DNA from: an uncultured Clostridium sp.
GTDB taxonomy: Bacteria > Bacillota > Clostridia > TANB77 > CAG-508
Assembly: GCA_900556945.1 (NCBI GenBank)
Contig: USQP01000040.1
Span: 1 to 6,799, forward strand
Direction of reading: 5' to 3'
Length of the DNA stretch: 6,799 nt
Shown here: one piece after another, positions 6,752-6,799 of the stretch
Numbering within the stretch: position 1 is the first letter of the stretch
Layout: each line of letters begins with the position of its first letter
Made by a program: the position numbers and the translations under genes
The notes under the pieces: generated by a model
Databases searched by the model: none
Told to the model about the DNA's origin: nothing
Seen by the model: only the letters and a program-made list of their open reading frames with translations

Positions 6752-6799
6752 CTGTCTCTTATACACATCTGACGCTGCCGACGAAGCTAGAAGTGTAGA
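6752..6799 (-). other. Nextera adapter with i5 index and P5 start (sequencing artefact)
   Basis: In order: the reverse complement of the Tn5 mosaic end (6752-6770), the reverse complement of TCGTCGGCAGCGTC (6771-6784), an 8-base index AGCTAGAA (6785-6792; TTCTAGCT when reversed, which I recall as Nextera XT index S515), and GTGTAGA, the start of the reversed P5 sequence. It is a read-through of a short library insert and not genomic. Confidence 0.98.

Noticed and set aside
1..6799. 31-bp terminal inverted repeats suggesting a transposon or mobile element
   Set aside because: They are Nextera adapter copies including the Tn5 mosaic end, and no transposase is encoded between them.

Overview
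The window is a 6.8-kb assembled contig from an AT-rich Gram-positive bacterium, most likely a member of the Bacillota of the Clostridia type. This rests on the very A-rich codon choice, strong AGGAG-type ribosome sites before most genes, sigma-A-like promoters with 17-bp spacers, and the protein families present. Only housekeeping or ordinary genes can be supported. I found no defence system, CRISPR array, phage module, insertion sequence, tRNA or rRNA. Both contig ends are Illumina Nextera adapter sequence (1-31 and 6752-6799), so biological sequence runs only from 32 to 6751.

Layout. Positions 32-2420 on the minus strand hold nearly all of leucyl-tRNA synthetase (leuS), cut at the left end at or within a few codons of its natural stop. 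A 131-bp spacer (2421-2551) holds two back-to-back promoters, one for leuS and one for a rightward unit. That unit has an HD-domain metal phosphohydrolase (2552-3331) followed closely by a type IA topoisomerase of the TopB class (3384-5361). The topB gene is split by a +1 frameshift at about 4080, and its start is best read as a TTG codon. After a 172-bp spacer with a near-consensus promoter overlapping an inverted repeat, a 129-residue four-helix membrane protein of unknown function follows (5534-5923) and ends in a clear intrinsic terminator (5925-5955). The last gene is the start of mfd, the transcription-repair coupling factor (6031-6751), cut after 240 residues by the right adapter.

How the genes relate. 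leuS serves translation, topB DNA topology and recombination intermediates, and mfd rescue of stalled RNA polymerase and repair. HD and topB may be cotranscribed, because only about 50 bp without a convincing promoter separate them. The membrane gene and mfd look like separate units. No joint pathway is evident. The points most worth checking are the topB frameshift, the altered acidic motif in its Toprim domain, the operator-like repeat at 5466-5481, and the adapter-derived false protein tail at the right end.
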